DNA of 64,000 bases from Toxorhynchites rutilus septentrionalis (Eukaryota > Arthropoda > Insecta > Diptera > Culicidae): positions 103,558,125 to 103,622,124 of the forward strand of contig NC_073745.1 in NCBI RefSeq assembly GCF_029784135.1, read 5' to 3'. Below, piece by piece: positions 34,506 through 46,800 of the stretch. Position 1 is the first letter of the stretch; each line of letters begins with the position of its first letter. Position numbers and translations under genes: made by a program. The notes under the pieces were generated by a model. It had not been told where the DNA came from. It was given only the letters and a program-made list of their open reading frames with translations, and did not search any database.

Positions 34506-36077
34506 ATGGCAGAAGGGGAAGAAAGCGTTGACATGGATATCGAATCCACTGTCTCCCCCTCCCCAGCTACGGGTGCTGGGAAGTCGCTTAAACGCGTTCC
34601 CCCCTCAGAAGATGTCTCTTTACAGGAAGAGTTAACTCACCTCAACAAGCCTCCCTCAAGAAAATTTGCAAACCTTTCCTCTTCACCCCCTCATTCTCCC
34701 GCTCCCGTTTCCGCTCAACTCCCGAACTTGCCTCCCAGCCCTACTGATCCCGCTCCCGCTCAACAATCGACCTCGACCTCCCCCTCAGTTGCTTCCTCTC
34801 CTCGTGTCAAGGTCTATCCAGAAGATTCACCTGGAGCTGGCCCATGGGTTGTTTTTTTCCGGCCCAAACCGAACGGAAAATCCATCAATGTCATTCAGGT
34901 TTCGAAAGATCTGGCAAGATATTATTCCTCCGTGGTCGAAATCTCTAAGGTTAGACCGAACAAACTGCGTGTTGTCGTGAGTGATCGGAAACACGCAAAT
35001 GCAGTTGTGATCGACGAGAGATTCTCCCTAGAGTATCGTGTCTACGTGCCTTCCCATGACGTAGAAATCTCGGGGGTGATAACTGAAACGGGTCTGACGT
35101 GTGAAATGATAAAGGAAGGAGTTGGTAAATTTAAAAGACTCCCGTTGGTGGGCGTTAAAATTTTGGACAGCCGCCAACTAGGGAAAGTATCCCAAGAAAA
35201 GGGAAAAACTAAATTCACGCCGTCAGACTCGTTTCGAGTAACTTTTGCTGGTTCCGCTCTCCCTGACTATGTCATGGTGGGCAAATTAAGACTGCCTGTG
35301 CGACTCTTCGTGCCAAAGCCCATGACTTGCCAAAAATGCAAGTCAGTTGGTCACACTTCAGATTATTGTGCCAACAAGGAGCGCTGTGCCACTTGCGGAG
35401 AGCAACATGAGGGGAAATCCTGCAGTGCGACTGAGCATAAATGTCCATATTGCGGGGGATCCCCACACGAGCTCTCAGTTTGTGAAACTTACAAGAGTCG
35501 CTGGGAGAAACAGAAGCGCTCTTTGAAGGAACGCTCGAAACGCACTTTTGCGGATATTTTAAAGGGCGCTTCTCCACTGGCCCAACAACAACAACCAATC
35601 ATCACACAAAATGTCTTCGCCACGTTACCCGTTGACGAAATGGAAGCGGACACAGCTAACGGGGGCACACCGTTCATTTTCCAAGGGAATCCCCGGCGCA
35701 AAAATGTGACCACTCCCAAAGTTCAAGGACAAGCCCCTCCGGTTATACCTCCTGTTAGCATGCCTAAAAAATCGAGTGCAGCGGACAAGCAAAATCAGGT
35801 TCCTCCTGGCTTCCGTGGGAATAGTTCACCTTCGAACGACCCAGCACTCGAGGGGACATCAAAAACCCCAAATGTCCCTATTTTTCCGTCCAGCTCAACT
35901 CCCCAATCGGGATTTATAAAGTTGTCTGACCTTTTGGACCAAATCTTCAAGTGTTTTAATGTTTCCGACTCCATCAGAACCATTGTCATTTCAATGCTTC
36001 CAGTATTAAAGACAATTTTGCAACAATTGATGCGAACATGGCCCCTCCTTGCAATGATTATCTCTCTTGATGTCTAA
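34506..36077 (+). CDS. MosquI-like ORF1 (Gag-like RNA-binding protein, 523 aa)
   Basis: This is the nucleic-acid-binding protein that packages the element RNA. The start ATG at 34506 follows the 5' UTR. Residues 1 to about 110 are proline/serine rich and look disordered. Residues about 110 to 270 form a domain resembling the RRM-like part of I-element ORF1. Residues about 275 to 325 hold three zinc knuckles: CQKCKSVGHTSDYC (CX2CX4HX4C), CATCGEQHEGKSC (CX2CX3HX4C) and CPYCGGSPHELSVC. A basic stretch follows (KQKRSLKERSKR), then a low-complexity tail and a hydrophobic C-terminus (IRTIVISMLPVL). The frame is fully open. The terminal codons overlap the ORF2 ATG (36070). Confidence 0.85.
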   Translation: MAEGEESVDMDIESTVSPSPATGAGKSLKRVPPSEDVSLQEELTHLNKPPSRKFANLSSSPPHSPAPVSAQLPNLPPSPTDPAPAQQSTSTSPSVASSPRVKVYPEDSPGAGPWVVFFRPKPNGKSINVIQVSKDLARYYSSVVEISKVRPNKLRVVVSDRKHANAVVIDERFSLEYRVYVPSHDVEISGVITETGLTCEMIKEGVGKFKRLPLVGVKILDSRQLGKVSQEKGKTKFTPSDSFRVTFAGSALPDYVMVGKLRLPVRLFVPKPMTCQKCKSVGHTSDYCANKERCATCGEQHEGKSCSATEHKCPYCGGSPHELSVCETYKSRWEKQKRSLKERSKRTFADILKGASPLAQQQQPIITQNVFATLPVDEMEADTANGGTPFIFQGNPRRKNVTTPKVQGQAPPVIPPVSMPKKSSAADKQNQVPPGFRGNSSPSNDPALEGTSKTPNVPIFPSSSTPQSGFIKLSDLLDQIFKCFNVSDSIRTIVISMLPVLKTILQQLMRTWPLLAMIISLDV

Positions 36078-39000
36078 TTCAAATAGATAGGTCGGAGATA
36101 TCACTGTTTTACAGTGGAATTGTCGTAGTCTTATCCCTAAATTGGATACATTCAAATTTTTAATTCATAACTTCAATTGTGACGTTTTTGCTCTGTCCGA
36201 AACTTGGCTTTCTTCGCGAGATGATATCTCTTTCCACGATTTTAATATTATACGCTTGGACCGTGTTGACAGATACGGAGGGGTGCTATTGGGGATCAAT
36301 AAGTGCCACTCATTTTTTAGAATTGACCTTCCACCTATTGGGGGGATCGAAGCTGTTGCTTGTCATGCAAACATCAGAGGCAAAGACCTTTGTATTGTCA
36401 GCTTGTATTGGCCTCCGAGAGCTGCGGTTAGCCGCAAGCAACTTGTTGACATGTGCTCACTCCTTCCTGAGCCACGATTGATCTTGGGAGACTTCAACTC
36501 TCACGGAACTGCCTGGGGGGAACAGTACGACGACAATCGTTCATCGATGATATATGACCTTTGTAACAGCTTCAATATGACCGTTTTGAATACTGGGGAA
36601 ACAACACGTGTTCCTAAACCTCCTGCTAACCCAAGTGCTCTTGACCTCTCGCTTTGCTCGAATTCACTATCGTTAGATTGCAAGTGGAATGTAATCCAGG
36701 ACCCCAACGGTAGTGATCACTTGCCAATCAAAATTTCCATCACCATTGGTTCGAATTCTTCTGAATCTATAAACATGGCATATGACCTCACAAGACACAT
36801 TGACTGGAAAAAATATGCGGACGCGATTGCTCTAGCCATCAATTCCAGAGATGGTTTGCCTCCATTGGAGGAGTATAACTTCCTTTCTCGTTTGATATAT
36901 GACAGCGCGGTTCGCGCTCAAACGAAACCCATCCCAGGCTCCACTTTTCGTCAAAGGCCTCCCAATCCATGGTGGGATAGCCAATGTTCCAAGCTTTATC
37001 AGGATAAATCGAACGCATTTAAAGCTTTTCGGAAACGTGGAACCATTGAGAATTTTCAAACGTATTTGGACCTTGAAAATCAATTTAAAAACTTGATCAA
37101 AGGGAAAAAACATGCTTATTGGCGAAATTTCGTGGGAGGTTTGTCACGAGAAACGTCAATGAAAAAATTATGGAAAGTGGCTCGAAACATGAGAAATCGC
37201 TCTTCATCGAATGAAAGCGAAGAATATTCACATCGATGGATTTTTAATTTTGCACGGAAGGTTTGTCCCGATTCCGTTCCTGTGCAAAAAATTGTTCGAG
37301 ATATACCACAAGATAGGTGCGATCTTGATTCCGAGTTTTCGATGGTAGAATTCTCTCTTGCTCTCCTTTCTTGTAACAATTCGGCTCCAGGAACGGATAG
37401 AATTAAGTTCAACTTGTTAAAAAACCTCCCTGATGTGGCGAAACATCGCTTGTTGAATTTATTCAATCGGTTTCTGGAGCATAATATTGTTCCAGATGAT
37501 TGGAGACAAGTGCGAATTATAGCTATTCAAAAACCCGGAAAACCCGCATCCGACTTCAATTCGTACCGTCCAATAGCAATGCTGTCTTGTATACGGAAAT
37601 TGTTGGAGAAAATGATCTTGTTTCGCCTTGATCGATGGGTTGAAACGAATGGCCTACTCTCAGATACACAATATGGGTTCCGCAGGGGCAAGGGGACGAA
37701 TGATTGTCTTGCGTTGCTTTCTTCAGAAATTCAAATGGCTTACGCCGAAAAAAAACAAATGGCTTCAGTATTCTTGGACATAAAGGGGGCCTTTGATTCT
37801 GTTTCAATAGAGGTTTTGTCAGAAAAATTACACTCTCGGGGTCTGCCGCCTCTGTTGAATAATATGTTATATAACTTGCTTTGTGAGAAACAGTTGAACT
37901 TTTCTCACGGGGATTCGACAGTAAATCGGGTCTCCTACATGGGCCTCCCCCAGGGCTCATGTTTAAGCCCCCTTTTGTACAACTTCTATGTAAGCGACAT
38001 CGACAATTGTCTTACACAAAATTGCAGCCTAAGACAACTTGCAGATGACGGAGTGGTGTCTGTCGTAGGATCAAACGAATCCAACCTGCAAGGACCCTTA
38101 CAAGATACTTTGAACAATTTTTCAACCTGGGCCATTGGGCTAGGGATCGAATTCTCCACGGAGAAAACAGAGATGGTGGTTTTTTCTAGGAAGCATAGAC
38201 CAGCAAAACCAAAGCTTCAACTTTTGGGTAAACCGATCACTCATGCTATGTCATTCAAGTATCTTGGGGTCTGGTTCGACTCCAAATGTACTTGGGGGGC
38301 CCATATTAGGTATCTGAGTAAAAAATGCCAACAAAGAATAAACTTTCTCCGTACAATTACCGGCACCTGGTGGGGAGCCCATCCCGAAGATCTTATAATG
38401 TTGTATCGAACAACTATTCTCTCAGTGATGGAGTATGGCAGTTTCTGTTTTCAATCAGCTGCCAAAACACATCTCATTAAACTCGAGCGAATTCAGTATC
38501 TTTGTCTCCGTATTGCGTTGGGATGTATGCCCTCAACGCATACCATGAGTCTCGAGGTTTTGGCAGGCCTACTCCCACTAAAAGATCGCTTCAATTTATT
38601 ATCGCTTCGGTTCCTCATCCGGTGTAAGGTTATGAACCCATTGGTGATCGGAAATTTTGAGCAGCTTATCGAGCTAAATTTTCATTCAGGATTCATGAGC
38701 TCATATCATGAATTCATCTCCATGCAGGTTGATCCTTCTTCGTATACTCCCAACCGTGTTTGTTTTCCTGACTACATCAATTACTCTGTACATTTTGATC
38801 TGTTCATGAAGGAGAAAATCCATGGAATTCCAGATTATCATCGATCGGGGATCGTTCCTACGATCTTCAATGCAAAGTATGGGCGTGTCAATTGTGATAA
38901 TATGTACTTTACTGATGGGTCCTCTATGAATGAGTCCACAGGATTTGGAGTGTTCAACGAAATTTTTAGCACCTCCCACAGTCTTCAGAATCCTTGCTCT

Positions 39001-39753
39001 GTGTATATTGCTGAATTGGCAGCAATACATTGGGCGCTGGACAGCGTCGCCTCACGACCTGTTGAACACTATTACATTGTAACGGATAGTCTTAGCTCTG
39101 TCGAAGCTATCCGTTCAGTGAGGCCGGAAAAGCACTCGCCGTACTTCCTTGAGAGAATACGAGAAATTTTGAGTGCTTTAACCAGACGCTGTTATGTCAT
39201 TACCTTTGTCTGGGTCCCTTCACATTGCTCAATTCCGGGTAACGAGAGGGCTGACTCATTGGCAAAGGTAGGTGCAATTGAAGGCGATATTTATCAGCGT
39301 CAAATCGCCTTCAATGAATTTTATTCTTTAGTCCGTAAAAATACCATCGTTAACTGGCAACGTAAGTGGAACGAAGATGAATTGGGTCGGTGGCTTCACT
39401 CGATTATCCCTAAGGTTAGCCTCAAACCATGGTTCAAAAGTCTGGACTTATGTCGGGACTTTATTCGCACCTTCTCTCGACTCATGTCCAATCACTGTTC
39501 GTTAGACGCGCTACTCTTTCGTTTTAATCTTGCCGATGGCAATATCTGTGCTTGTGGCCAAGGTTACCACGACATCGAACACGTTGTTTGGTCGTGCGAG
39601 GAGTATCTTGTTGCCAGATCGAATTTAGAAAACTCTCTTCGGGCTAGAGGAAGGCAGCCCAATGTGCCGGTGAGAGATGTGTTGGCTCGGTTAGACCTTG
39701 ATTACATGTCCCAAATATATGTCTTCCTAAAAGCTATCGATCTTCGTGTGTGA
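36070..39753 (+). CDS. MosquI-like ORF2 (endonuclease, reverse transcriptase, RNase H), with early TAG
   Basis: ORF2 nicks the target DNA and reverse-transcribes the element RNA. Its ATG (36070) overlaps the ORF1 stop (ATGTCTAA), a layout that suggests termination-reinitiation. An in-frame TAG follows at codon 7 (36088..36090); from 36091 the frame stays open for 1,220 codons. Endonuclease: LQWNCRSL, SETWL, LGDFNSHG, GSDHLPI. Reverse transcriptase: SYRPIAMLS, FLDIKGAFDSV, GLPQGSCLSP and the catalytic ADDGVV. RNase H: FTDGSS, AELAAIHWAL, VTDSLSS, GNERADSLA. A CCHC-like CACGQGYHDIEHVVWSC closes the protein. All catalytic residues that I can identify are present. The next in-frame ATG lies inside the endonuclease domain. 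Confidence 0.85.
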
Positions 39754-40785
39754 TTGTCCTTATATCCTTATATTCTCCTTTTCCTTTTCCTTCGCGAGAA
39801 ATCAAATCCCTTCTTACTAACAATAGAATAAGGTGAAATGTAAATACATGTTAGATATAAGATAGGCTTAAGAATTGAGTATGATGAATGTGAGTGCGAA
39901 TGTGAGTGTGAACATTGTCAACATATCCTTATATCCCATCCTTTTCCTGAAACAAAATGTCACCCTTCTAAACTCGAGCAAGCCGCGAGTAATCGGTTCT
40001 CTACCTCATTAACATTAGAATTAATAAAAAATGTTTATGTATACTTGTAACTATACAGATAGGAGTTTGGCTCCTTTAAACTTATGTAACTGAGCCTGTA
40101 AAAATAAACGATTTAATAAAAAAAAAAAAAAAAAAAAAGATATCTCAAATATCTGGGACTACAACCCCAGATATTTGAGACATCTTTGTAGAACAAAGTT
40201 TTTTTCTATCTCTTGAAATAATCGATATAGCGCCTTTTTTCTATATTGCGTTAGGGTCACCATGAAAAAAACTGTTTTTTTGCTCTAACTTTTATATTTC
40301 AAATTCTACATACAAACTGTCTTCGAGAGAATTTTAGAGCTTACCAATACAAACATTTTGCGATGCAGAACTTGTCAATACCTCAACTGCACTCAAAGTT
40401 ATTGATATTTATTCCCAAAAAATTTTAAGGGGTTATATCTAGGACACGACTGCATATTTCCGACGTAGAACTACGCAATTACATTATGCAATCCACTTGT
40501 TTACCACTTCGAATATAATTTTAGAATGCACCTAAATTATTGTAATAGATTATGTTTTTTGTTACAAATAAATTTGATGAACGTCCTTTTACGTTTGATA
40601 TGATGCCTAGGACTACCAAAATATGTGAACGGAAGAATTGTCTAACGATCCGCGAAAGTTCATTCGCCTCTAGTATCTGAAATGACGATTTTCCCAGGCT
40701 TCTCAGTTTAAAAGTACGTTTTAGGGAAACATATGCCGGTCTGCACAACGACAAGCAAGTACAAAAGTACTCAACACCAAAAAAT

Positions 40786-41060
40786 TCCTCCAACTTGCAT
40801 GTATTTGCAAAGCGGATTACCCTAGGCACATTCATTTTGAAGTCCATGTTAGGGAAGCACAGCTCAGCGGAAAAAAATACCCCCGACTTGCATGTTTTGA
40901 CAAAGCAGATTCCCCCAGGCACATTGATTTTGAAGTCCGTGTTAGGGAAAGACAGCTCGGTGGGAACAAAAATACCCCCAACTTGCATATATAATTGCAA
41001 AGCGAATTTCCACAGGTACATCAATTTTGAAGTCTGTTTTGGGGAAACCGTAGATCGGGC
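40786..41060 (-). repeat. Minisatellite, about three units of 93 to 95 nt
   Basis: ACTTGCAT starts units at 40793, 40886 and 40981. Each continues through GGCACATT-ATTTTGAAGTC and TTAGGGAAGCACAGCTC-like segments. The 180-codon minus-strand frame across it (40521..41063) translates the repeat and is not a gene. Confidence 0.8.
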
Positions 41061-41264
41061 CAATCAAAACTTGGCAGTTAGGGCGTTTACATAACACTTG
41101 ACATTTTCCAGTCATTCAATTGTTCATCTCCAAAAAAATAACATTTTATTAATTGTGATAGACGCGTACAAATATTTCCTATCAATTGGTGCAAACATCT
41201 TTCTGATCTGTTAAGAAATGTTCGAGTTATAAGCATTAGAAATACGGGTAGGGTTAGCACACAA

Positions 41265-41505
41265 ATCGGCAAAGCAAATGTATGGGAAAAAAGGAAGTTC
41301 ATCCATTTTTCATGAATTTAAACCGTTTAGAGATTAGCGAATTGTAATGTATAGCATATCAAACAAATCTTAGAGAATTTCCGATTCGATTGGCATGTAA
41401 ATCATGAGAATTCGTACACAGTGATACGGTAACTTTATTTCATAAAAACGTGACCTGTTTTCTGATTTGGCACCCTTCCTGAAAGACGTAGTTCTACATC
41501 AAAAT
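41265..41505 (-). repeat. Dispersed repeat of about 250 nt (minus copy)
   Basis: It is the reverse complement of the 5306..5552 family, with GTTTTCTGATTTGGCACCC near 41456. It sits inside the remaining part of the long-TIR element. Confidence 0.6.
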
Positions 41506-42178
41506 ACGCTCTCTGCAATTGTTTGTCATTTTTTCTCGGGCGAACATAAACATTGGCTTCATTGAAAGGGTTCACTCTACATGATGTGTGATTTTAAAAA
41601 CAATGTTATTTTTCGTGTTTGAGTAAATTAAAATTTAAATCATGAATTTCTGGGTAAAAAACCATCAATAACTTTGAGATATTGACAAGTTCTTCCTCGT
41701 ATGAATACAGTTTTGTTGTAGAATTTGAAATATAAAAGCTAGAGAAAAAAACCGCTTTTTCATGGAAAAAAGCGGCAAATCGATTATATTAAAAGATAGA
41801 AAATAGCTTTTTTCTACAAAGACTATGTCTATCTTTATCTATAAAGATAAGAAGGCTAGATTTTTTATTTCATCGACAATTTTGGTCACCCTATTTTTGA
41901 TAACATAAAAATGAGCGGTTGCGTTACTTTCTGTGTATTAGAGATAGGAGATTGCGTCACGTAGGGGGGGGGGAGGTGGTCCTGATTTTTAGCTTTACGT
42001 AATTTGTGCACGGCGCCTTGTAAGTTCACTTTATTGCGCCTTTGATTATGCAAAAATAAAAACTATATTTCTAGTGAGGCGAATTTTTTTATATGGGCTT
42101 AGTAACGCTAAAAATCCGGATTCTGGACTTCTTCTTCACAATCCCCCCTCCTTACGTAACACAATTTCCTATCTCTAA

Positions 42179-42456
42179 GGATGGTTTTAGACTAGTGATA
42201 TATTCATGTGAAGAAATATGATGAGATTTATAGAAATCGCATCAACCGTTTACACTAGCGTGAACTTATATAATGAATATATTCATATTTTCGGTGAATT
42301 TATTCACCTGAAGTAGAACTGCATCCAACACTAGTGAGAAATTCACAAGCGTTTACATATGCTGAATTTATTCAAGTTATATATACCTCGAATAAGTGTA
42401 TCATATTTATTCTCACCCGTTTACACCTATTTTCACGTGAATAAATCCATCTATAG
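42179..42456. mobile_element. MITE carrying the BEL insertion (left part)
   Basis: It begins GGATGGTTTTAGACTAG; the right part after the BEL element (49597..49624) ends CTAATGTAAACCCGCC, an approximate inverted repeat of it. The inside repeats TATTCA/GAATAA motifs. The BEL target TATAG lies at its right end. Confidence 0.5.
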
Positions 42457-42841
42457 TGTTCCCGAAACTTTTGACGGTTGATGTGAATCCCGATTTTCTT
42501 TCAGCGAGTTACGACGTTTTTGCTATTCCGTGTAACCTAGCTTTTGCTGTAATTTTATTTCAATTTGTTTTAATTTTAATTCATTTTTATAATTTATTTA
42601 ATACCTACATAAATCGGTTTGCAGGTAATTTTAGGACAGTTTTCCTGCTTTGTGTAGTGTTAACAGGAACAATAATTTCAATTTTCAATTTCAATGGCAC
42701 TTCAAATTGTATAGCCTTTTATAATTTTTTGGACAATAAGTTGCAATTGATGACAGATATTTTATTTGTTTTCGCTAATGTTGGCTGCCATCGATGGTCG
42801 TACGTTTCATGCCGTTACCCGAAGTGCTGCCAGTATCAACA
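42457..42841 (-). repeat. BEL element 3' LTR
   Basis: 385 nt, TGTT...AACA ends, two substitutions relative to the 5' LTR (near 42572 and 42752). The last codons of the pol frame run into this LTR as far as 42775. Confidence 0.9.
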
Positions 42842-43449
42842 TCCTCTCCCCCGTAATACTGGCCACCAGGTTCAGTTTTACCACTCTCTTCAACCTCTAA
42901 TACCGCCAGTCTGGCCACTGGCCTGCGCACAAGCCCCCTCGCAGTTTGTATTATAGCTTGCCGAATTCTCCCATCTGAACCTTTTATCGTCTGAATTATA
43001 CGGCCTCTGGTCCACTCATTTCTTCTACCGTCGCCTACCACAAGCACTAGCTGCCCCTCAACAATGGGTTTCGCTTCGCCGCACCACTTCGGACGTCTAG
43101 TCAGCGTTAGGAGGTACTCCCTGGTCCATCTGCGCCAGAATATGTCTAGTAGATGTTGGATATGGTTCCAATTCGATCGAAGAGCACTCGCTGAATCTGA
43201 TACCTCCACCACTGGTTGTCGAACACCACTAGAGTTGCCTAGGAGGAAGTGGTTCGGTGTAAGGGCTTCGTCTTCCACTGATGTAAGCGGCAAATACGTG
43301 AGTGGGCGACTATTGACTATCGCTTCGGCTTCCACCACGAATGTCATCAAGGCCTCATCGTCTAGCTTTCGGTTACTATAGTATGCCGTTTCCATGGCTG
43401 TCTTTATAGACCACCCATGTGCGGAGTGCCAGGAGGATTGAAAATCCAC
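42775..43449 (-). pseudogene. BEL integrase C-terminal part (separate frame)
   Basis: It continues the integrase of the frame ending at 43404, after a small deletion or frameshift just past PPGTPHMGG. Seen here: IVNSRPLTYLPL (third catalytic segment region), LTPNHFLLG, WRRWTREYLLTL and the DUF5641-like C-terminal domain with WTRGRIIQTIKGSDG. The stop at 42775 lies within the LTR. It would be part of one polyprotein in an intact element. Confidence 0.85.
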
Positions 43450-43883
43450 TTGGTGTAAACGCCTGTGAAAGTAGCTGCTAACTGCTCAATTTGTTCTCTG
43501 AGTAATCTTTCAGCGCCCTGGAAATTTGTGCCATTGTCTGAATAGATTTCGGCCGGAGATCCTCGACGGCAAATAAATCTTCGAATGCATTTAACGCATG
43601 AATCAGTGGTCAGGTTGTGAGCTACTTCGACGTGTACTGCGCGTATGGTTAAGCATGTGAATAAGGCGACCCATCGTTTCACGTTGCTTCTGCCGAGTTT
43701 CACTGTGAGTGGCCCGAAGAAGTCTAGACCAACGTACGTGAATGGTCGCACAAACGAGGCCATTCTGGCAAGTGGTAGTGGTGCCATACGAGGGATCTGC
43801 GGTGAGCATTTGTAGATCCTACACCATTGGCATGTATTCGCTATGTTGTTTACTGCCACCCTTAGTCTTGGAATATGGTAAAT
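43404..43883 (-). pseudogene. BEL integrase core (after in-frame stop)
   Basis: The same frame as the large Gag-Pol ORF resumes directly after TAA at 43884..43886. It shows the zinc-binding CQWCR region, YVGLDFFGPL (first Asp), and YSDNGTNF (second Asp). The stop replaces one codon just before the conserved IPRLR stretch. The frame ends early at 43404 through an indel. Confidence 0.85.
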
Positions 43884-46800
43884 TTAACGAACCTCGTTCA
43901 CTACCGTCTCTGCATTGCCGTGCAAATATTTACGGTGATAACTGTCTAACAGCAGTCTAGTAAATTTGTGCTTTCTGGGTAAAATTATTGGGAACTTCAT
44001 TTCTTCTCGAACGTTCGGAGCTGCTCCTATTCTGCCATCTACACGAATAATGCCTTCTTCATCCAAGACGGGACACAATCGATAGAGACTACTGCTTTTT
44101 TCCAATGATGTTTGCTCGTCATTTTGTTTTGCTTTGTTGCGTTTCAGCACCATCATCTCGTCCGGAAAACACTGCCACTGCGTTTCTCGGATAACAAGTC
44201 GCTCCGCTTTTTGTAGCTCTTCTGATGTTAATGGTCTTAAGAATCTCAGCTGGCCATTGATCTTCCGTTTGATGTTTTCTATGAATCGAAATGCATAGGC
44301 TGTTGCCCGAATCACTCGGTTAAGCTGCGAAAAGCGCTCCAGCTCTACAAGACGTTCTGGAATTTTAATTTTCTCGTGAACATAACAGGGGCGCAGCTCT
44401 TCTTCTGTTGATGATGCAGATCTTCTTTCCCTTGGCCACTCTGTTTCCGATAGCTGTAGAAATGAAGGCCCCTTGAGCCAGATACTATTTGCCATCAAAT
44501 CCGGACCTTTGCCCCACTTTGTCGCAATGTCTGCCGGATTCTGCTTCGATGCGACCCAACGCCAGTTCTCTGCATCTGTGATTGTTAACAATTCTCCTAT
44601 TCTGCAAGCAACGAACTGTTTATATCTACGATGGTCTGCCCACAACCAGGAAAGAACTGTAGCCGAATCACTCCACAACACTTTTCGTACTACACGCACT
44701 GTGTGAACCTCTTCTATAAACTGCATCAAACGTGCACCCAAAACCGCAGCCATCAGCTCTAATCGTGGTATCGATTGGGTCTTAAGCGGAGCTACTTTTG
44801 TTTTTGCTGTAACAAGGACGCATTCAGGGGAGCCGATCTTGTTCATCGTTCGGAAGTAGGCCGCAGCACAATACGCAGATTCACTTGCATCAACAAAGAC
44901 GTGGAGTTGTAGGTCATCATAACGCTCTTTCGTAGCACCAGTAAAATAGCAACGCGGAATTTTGAAACGTCGGACATTCTGGAAGAGGCCAGTCCATTTC
45001 TGCCATCTTTTTTGTAATTCGTCGTTTACTTTCTCGTCCCATTGGACTCCCGATCTCCAGACTTCCTGTAGCATTATCTTCCCATGCACTATGAAGAAGC
45101 ACAGCAAACCCAGAGGATCAAACAGCGACATCAGGCACTTCAGCATTTGTCTCTTCGTAGGACATTCGTTGCTGCGGATGAGGTCGTCAATCTCCTGTTT
45201 CATTTCGGTCGAAAACCCGAAGGCATCTTCCTGAGTCAACCAGAGTAATCCGAGCACGCGCTCACATTCTCTTTGATTGTCTGTTTCAAATATCTTGTCT
45301 CCTCGAGGATGTGTATTGCCTAGACTTTTCAGGACTTCCCTGCTGTTCGATAGCCAGTTTCTCAACTCGAAACCACCATATTTGTGAATTAGTCGCATTT
45401 CGTATGAGATTTTGATTGCTTCTTCTACAGATTCATAACTCTCCAGAGAGTCATCCACGTAGTGGTTCTTAATTATTCCGTCTACAGCTCGAGGATAAAC
45501 CTCTATAAACCCCTCGGCATTCTTATTTTTGACATATTGAGCTGATGCTGGGGAACAAGTCGAACCGAATGTAGCTACATCCATGATATAGATATCTGGG
45601 GTACTGGCAGGATCATCACGCCAAAGGAAGCGTTGCGAATGTCGATCTTCTTTTCGTATGTATATTTGGTGGAACATCTCTTTTATGTCGGCAGAGACGC
45701 CCACGTTGAACTGTCGAAAGCGAGCTAGAACACCTGGAAGTGAGGTCAGTTGATCAGGTCCTTTCAACAGTACGGAATTGAGCGATATTCCGTTCACAGT
45801 GGCTCTAGCATCCCAGATCATCCGAACCTTGCCTGGTTTCCGCGGATTTACTACCGCTCCAAGATGTAAGTACCAGATTCGTCGTATATCTGCGCTAACC
45901 ATTTCATCGTTAGTTGCGCGATGCGTGTAGCCCTTGAGCAGGTATTCTTTCATTTGTTGGCATAAGGCCTGCTTCAGGTCCGGATTCCGATTCATTTTCC
46001 TCTCCAAACACTCGAGTCGTTTGAGAGCCATGTTGTAGCTATCCGGGAGTTCTACGTAATCAGATTTCCACAGCAGTCCAGTTTCATAATGAGTGTCGAC
46101 TCGAATCGTTGTAGTTTCAAGTATTCGTTGCGCACGTTTCTCCTCTTCTGATATGGGCAGCGTCACCGATAGCGCACTGACATCTTCTGCAGTGAAAAAA
46201 TCTTTGACGATGTCGTGCAGAGTTTGATCTGATGATACACATACACAGGAATGGCAGTTCACTGAAGGCTTCTGACCTTTGGCTCCTTTTCCGCCATAAA
46301 TACACCACCCCAGTCTCGTTTTCGCGGCGACCGGTTCCATGCCAAGTCCTTCTCGTATCTTCAATGGCACCATCAAATTCAAATTGTTAATTCCGATTAG
46401 TATCTTTGGGGTAACATCGGTATAACTCGATACGGGCAGTCCCTTGAGGTACTCAAAACGATCACTTAATGATTCAAAAGACAGAGTTTGTTTTGGCAGC
46501 GACAACTTCTTCACAGTCTGAACATCTTCAAGTGAATGCTTTCGTCCTCCTGCAGCGGAAATGGTAAGGGACATCTGTTTAGATTCTTTTTCCACTCTAG
46601 TCACGTTTGCAGTCCATAATAAACATAGAGGCATCGTTACTCCATCTACACCAAGTTGTTCGACTAAGTTCTCTTCGATTAAAGTTAAAGACGAACCGTC
46701 GTCGAGAAAGGCGAAAGTCTCCACCATGCCTTTCGGTCCATGCAAGGTCACAGGCAATATTCTGAAGAGCAGTGGTTGTTCGACCAATCGATGCGTAAAA

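Larger units (their letters stand above)
34105..40138 (+). mobile_element. Near-complete I-clade (MosquI-like) non-LTR retrotransposon
   Basis: The unit is 6.0 kb and has a 5' UTR of about 400 nt, two ORFs, a 3' UTR and a poly(A) tail after CGATTTAATAAAA. GATATCTCA (or AAAGATATCTCA counting the ambiguous A residues) is duplicated at 34093..34104 and directly after the tail (to 40147), which marks target-primed insertion. An ORF1 with three CCHC knuckles and an ORF2 with endonuclease, reverse transcriptase and RNase H point to the I clade; the MosquI name is from memory of mosquito elements. Both ORFs are open except for one early TAG in ORF2. Confidence 0.85.
32815..41917. mobile_element. Long-TIR DNA element, split by two retro-insertions
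   Basis: The left end (CGCTCATTTTTATGTTATC at 32815, then GGGTGACC) recurs inverted at about 41872..41917. After the insertion 32853..33990 the left arm resumes at 33991. After the 6 kb element at 34105..40138 it resumes again at 40139. Segments near 40240..40330 and 41700..41790 are also inverted repeats. Removing the inserts leaves about 1.9 kb. No transposase was found in the remaining DNA, which includes the minisatellite at 40786..41060 and the repeat at 41265..41505. Confidence 0.6.

Noticed and set aside
40521..41063. 180-codon minus-strand protein gene
   Set aside because: Most of it translates a 93 to 95-nt minisatellite (repeated DFKINVPGG-like units).
42456..42956. 166-codon ORF and its twin at 49206..49628
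   Set aside because: Both are open frames across the BEL LTRs on the non-coding strand.
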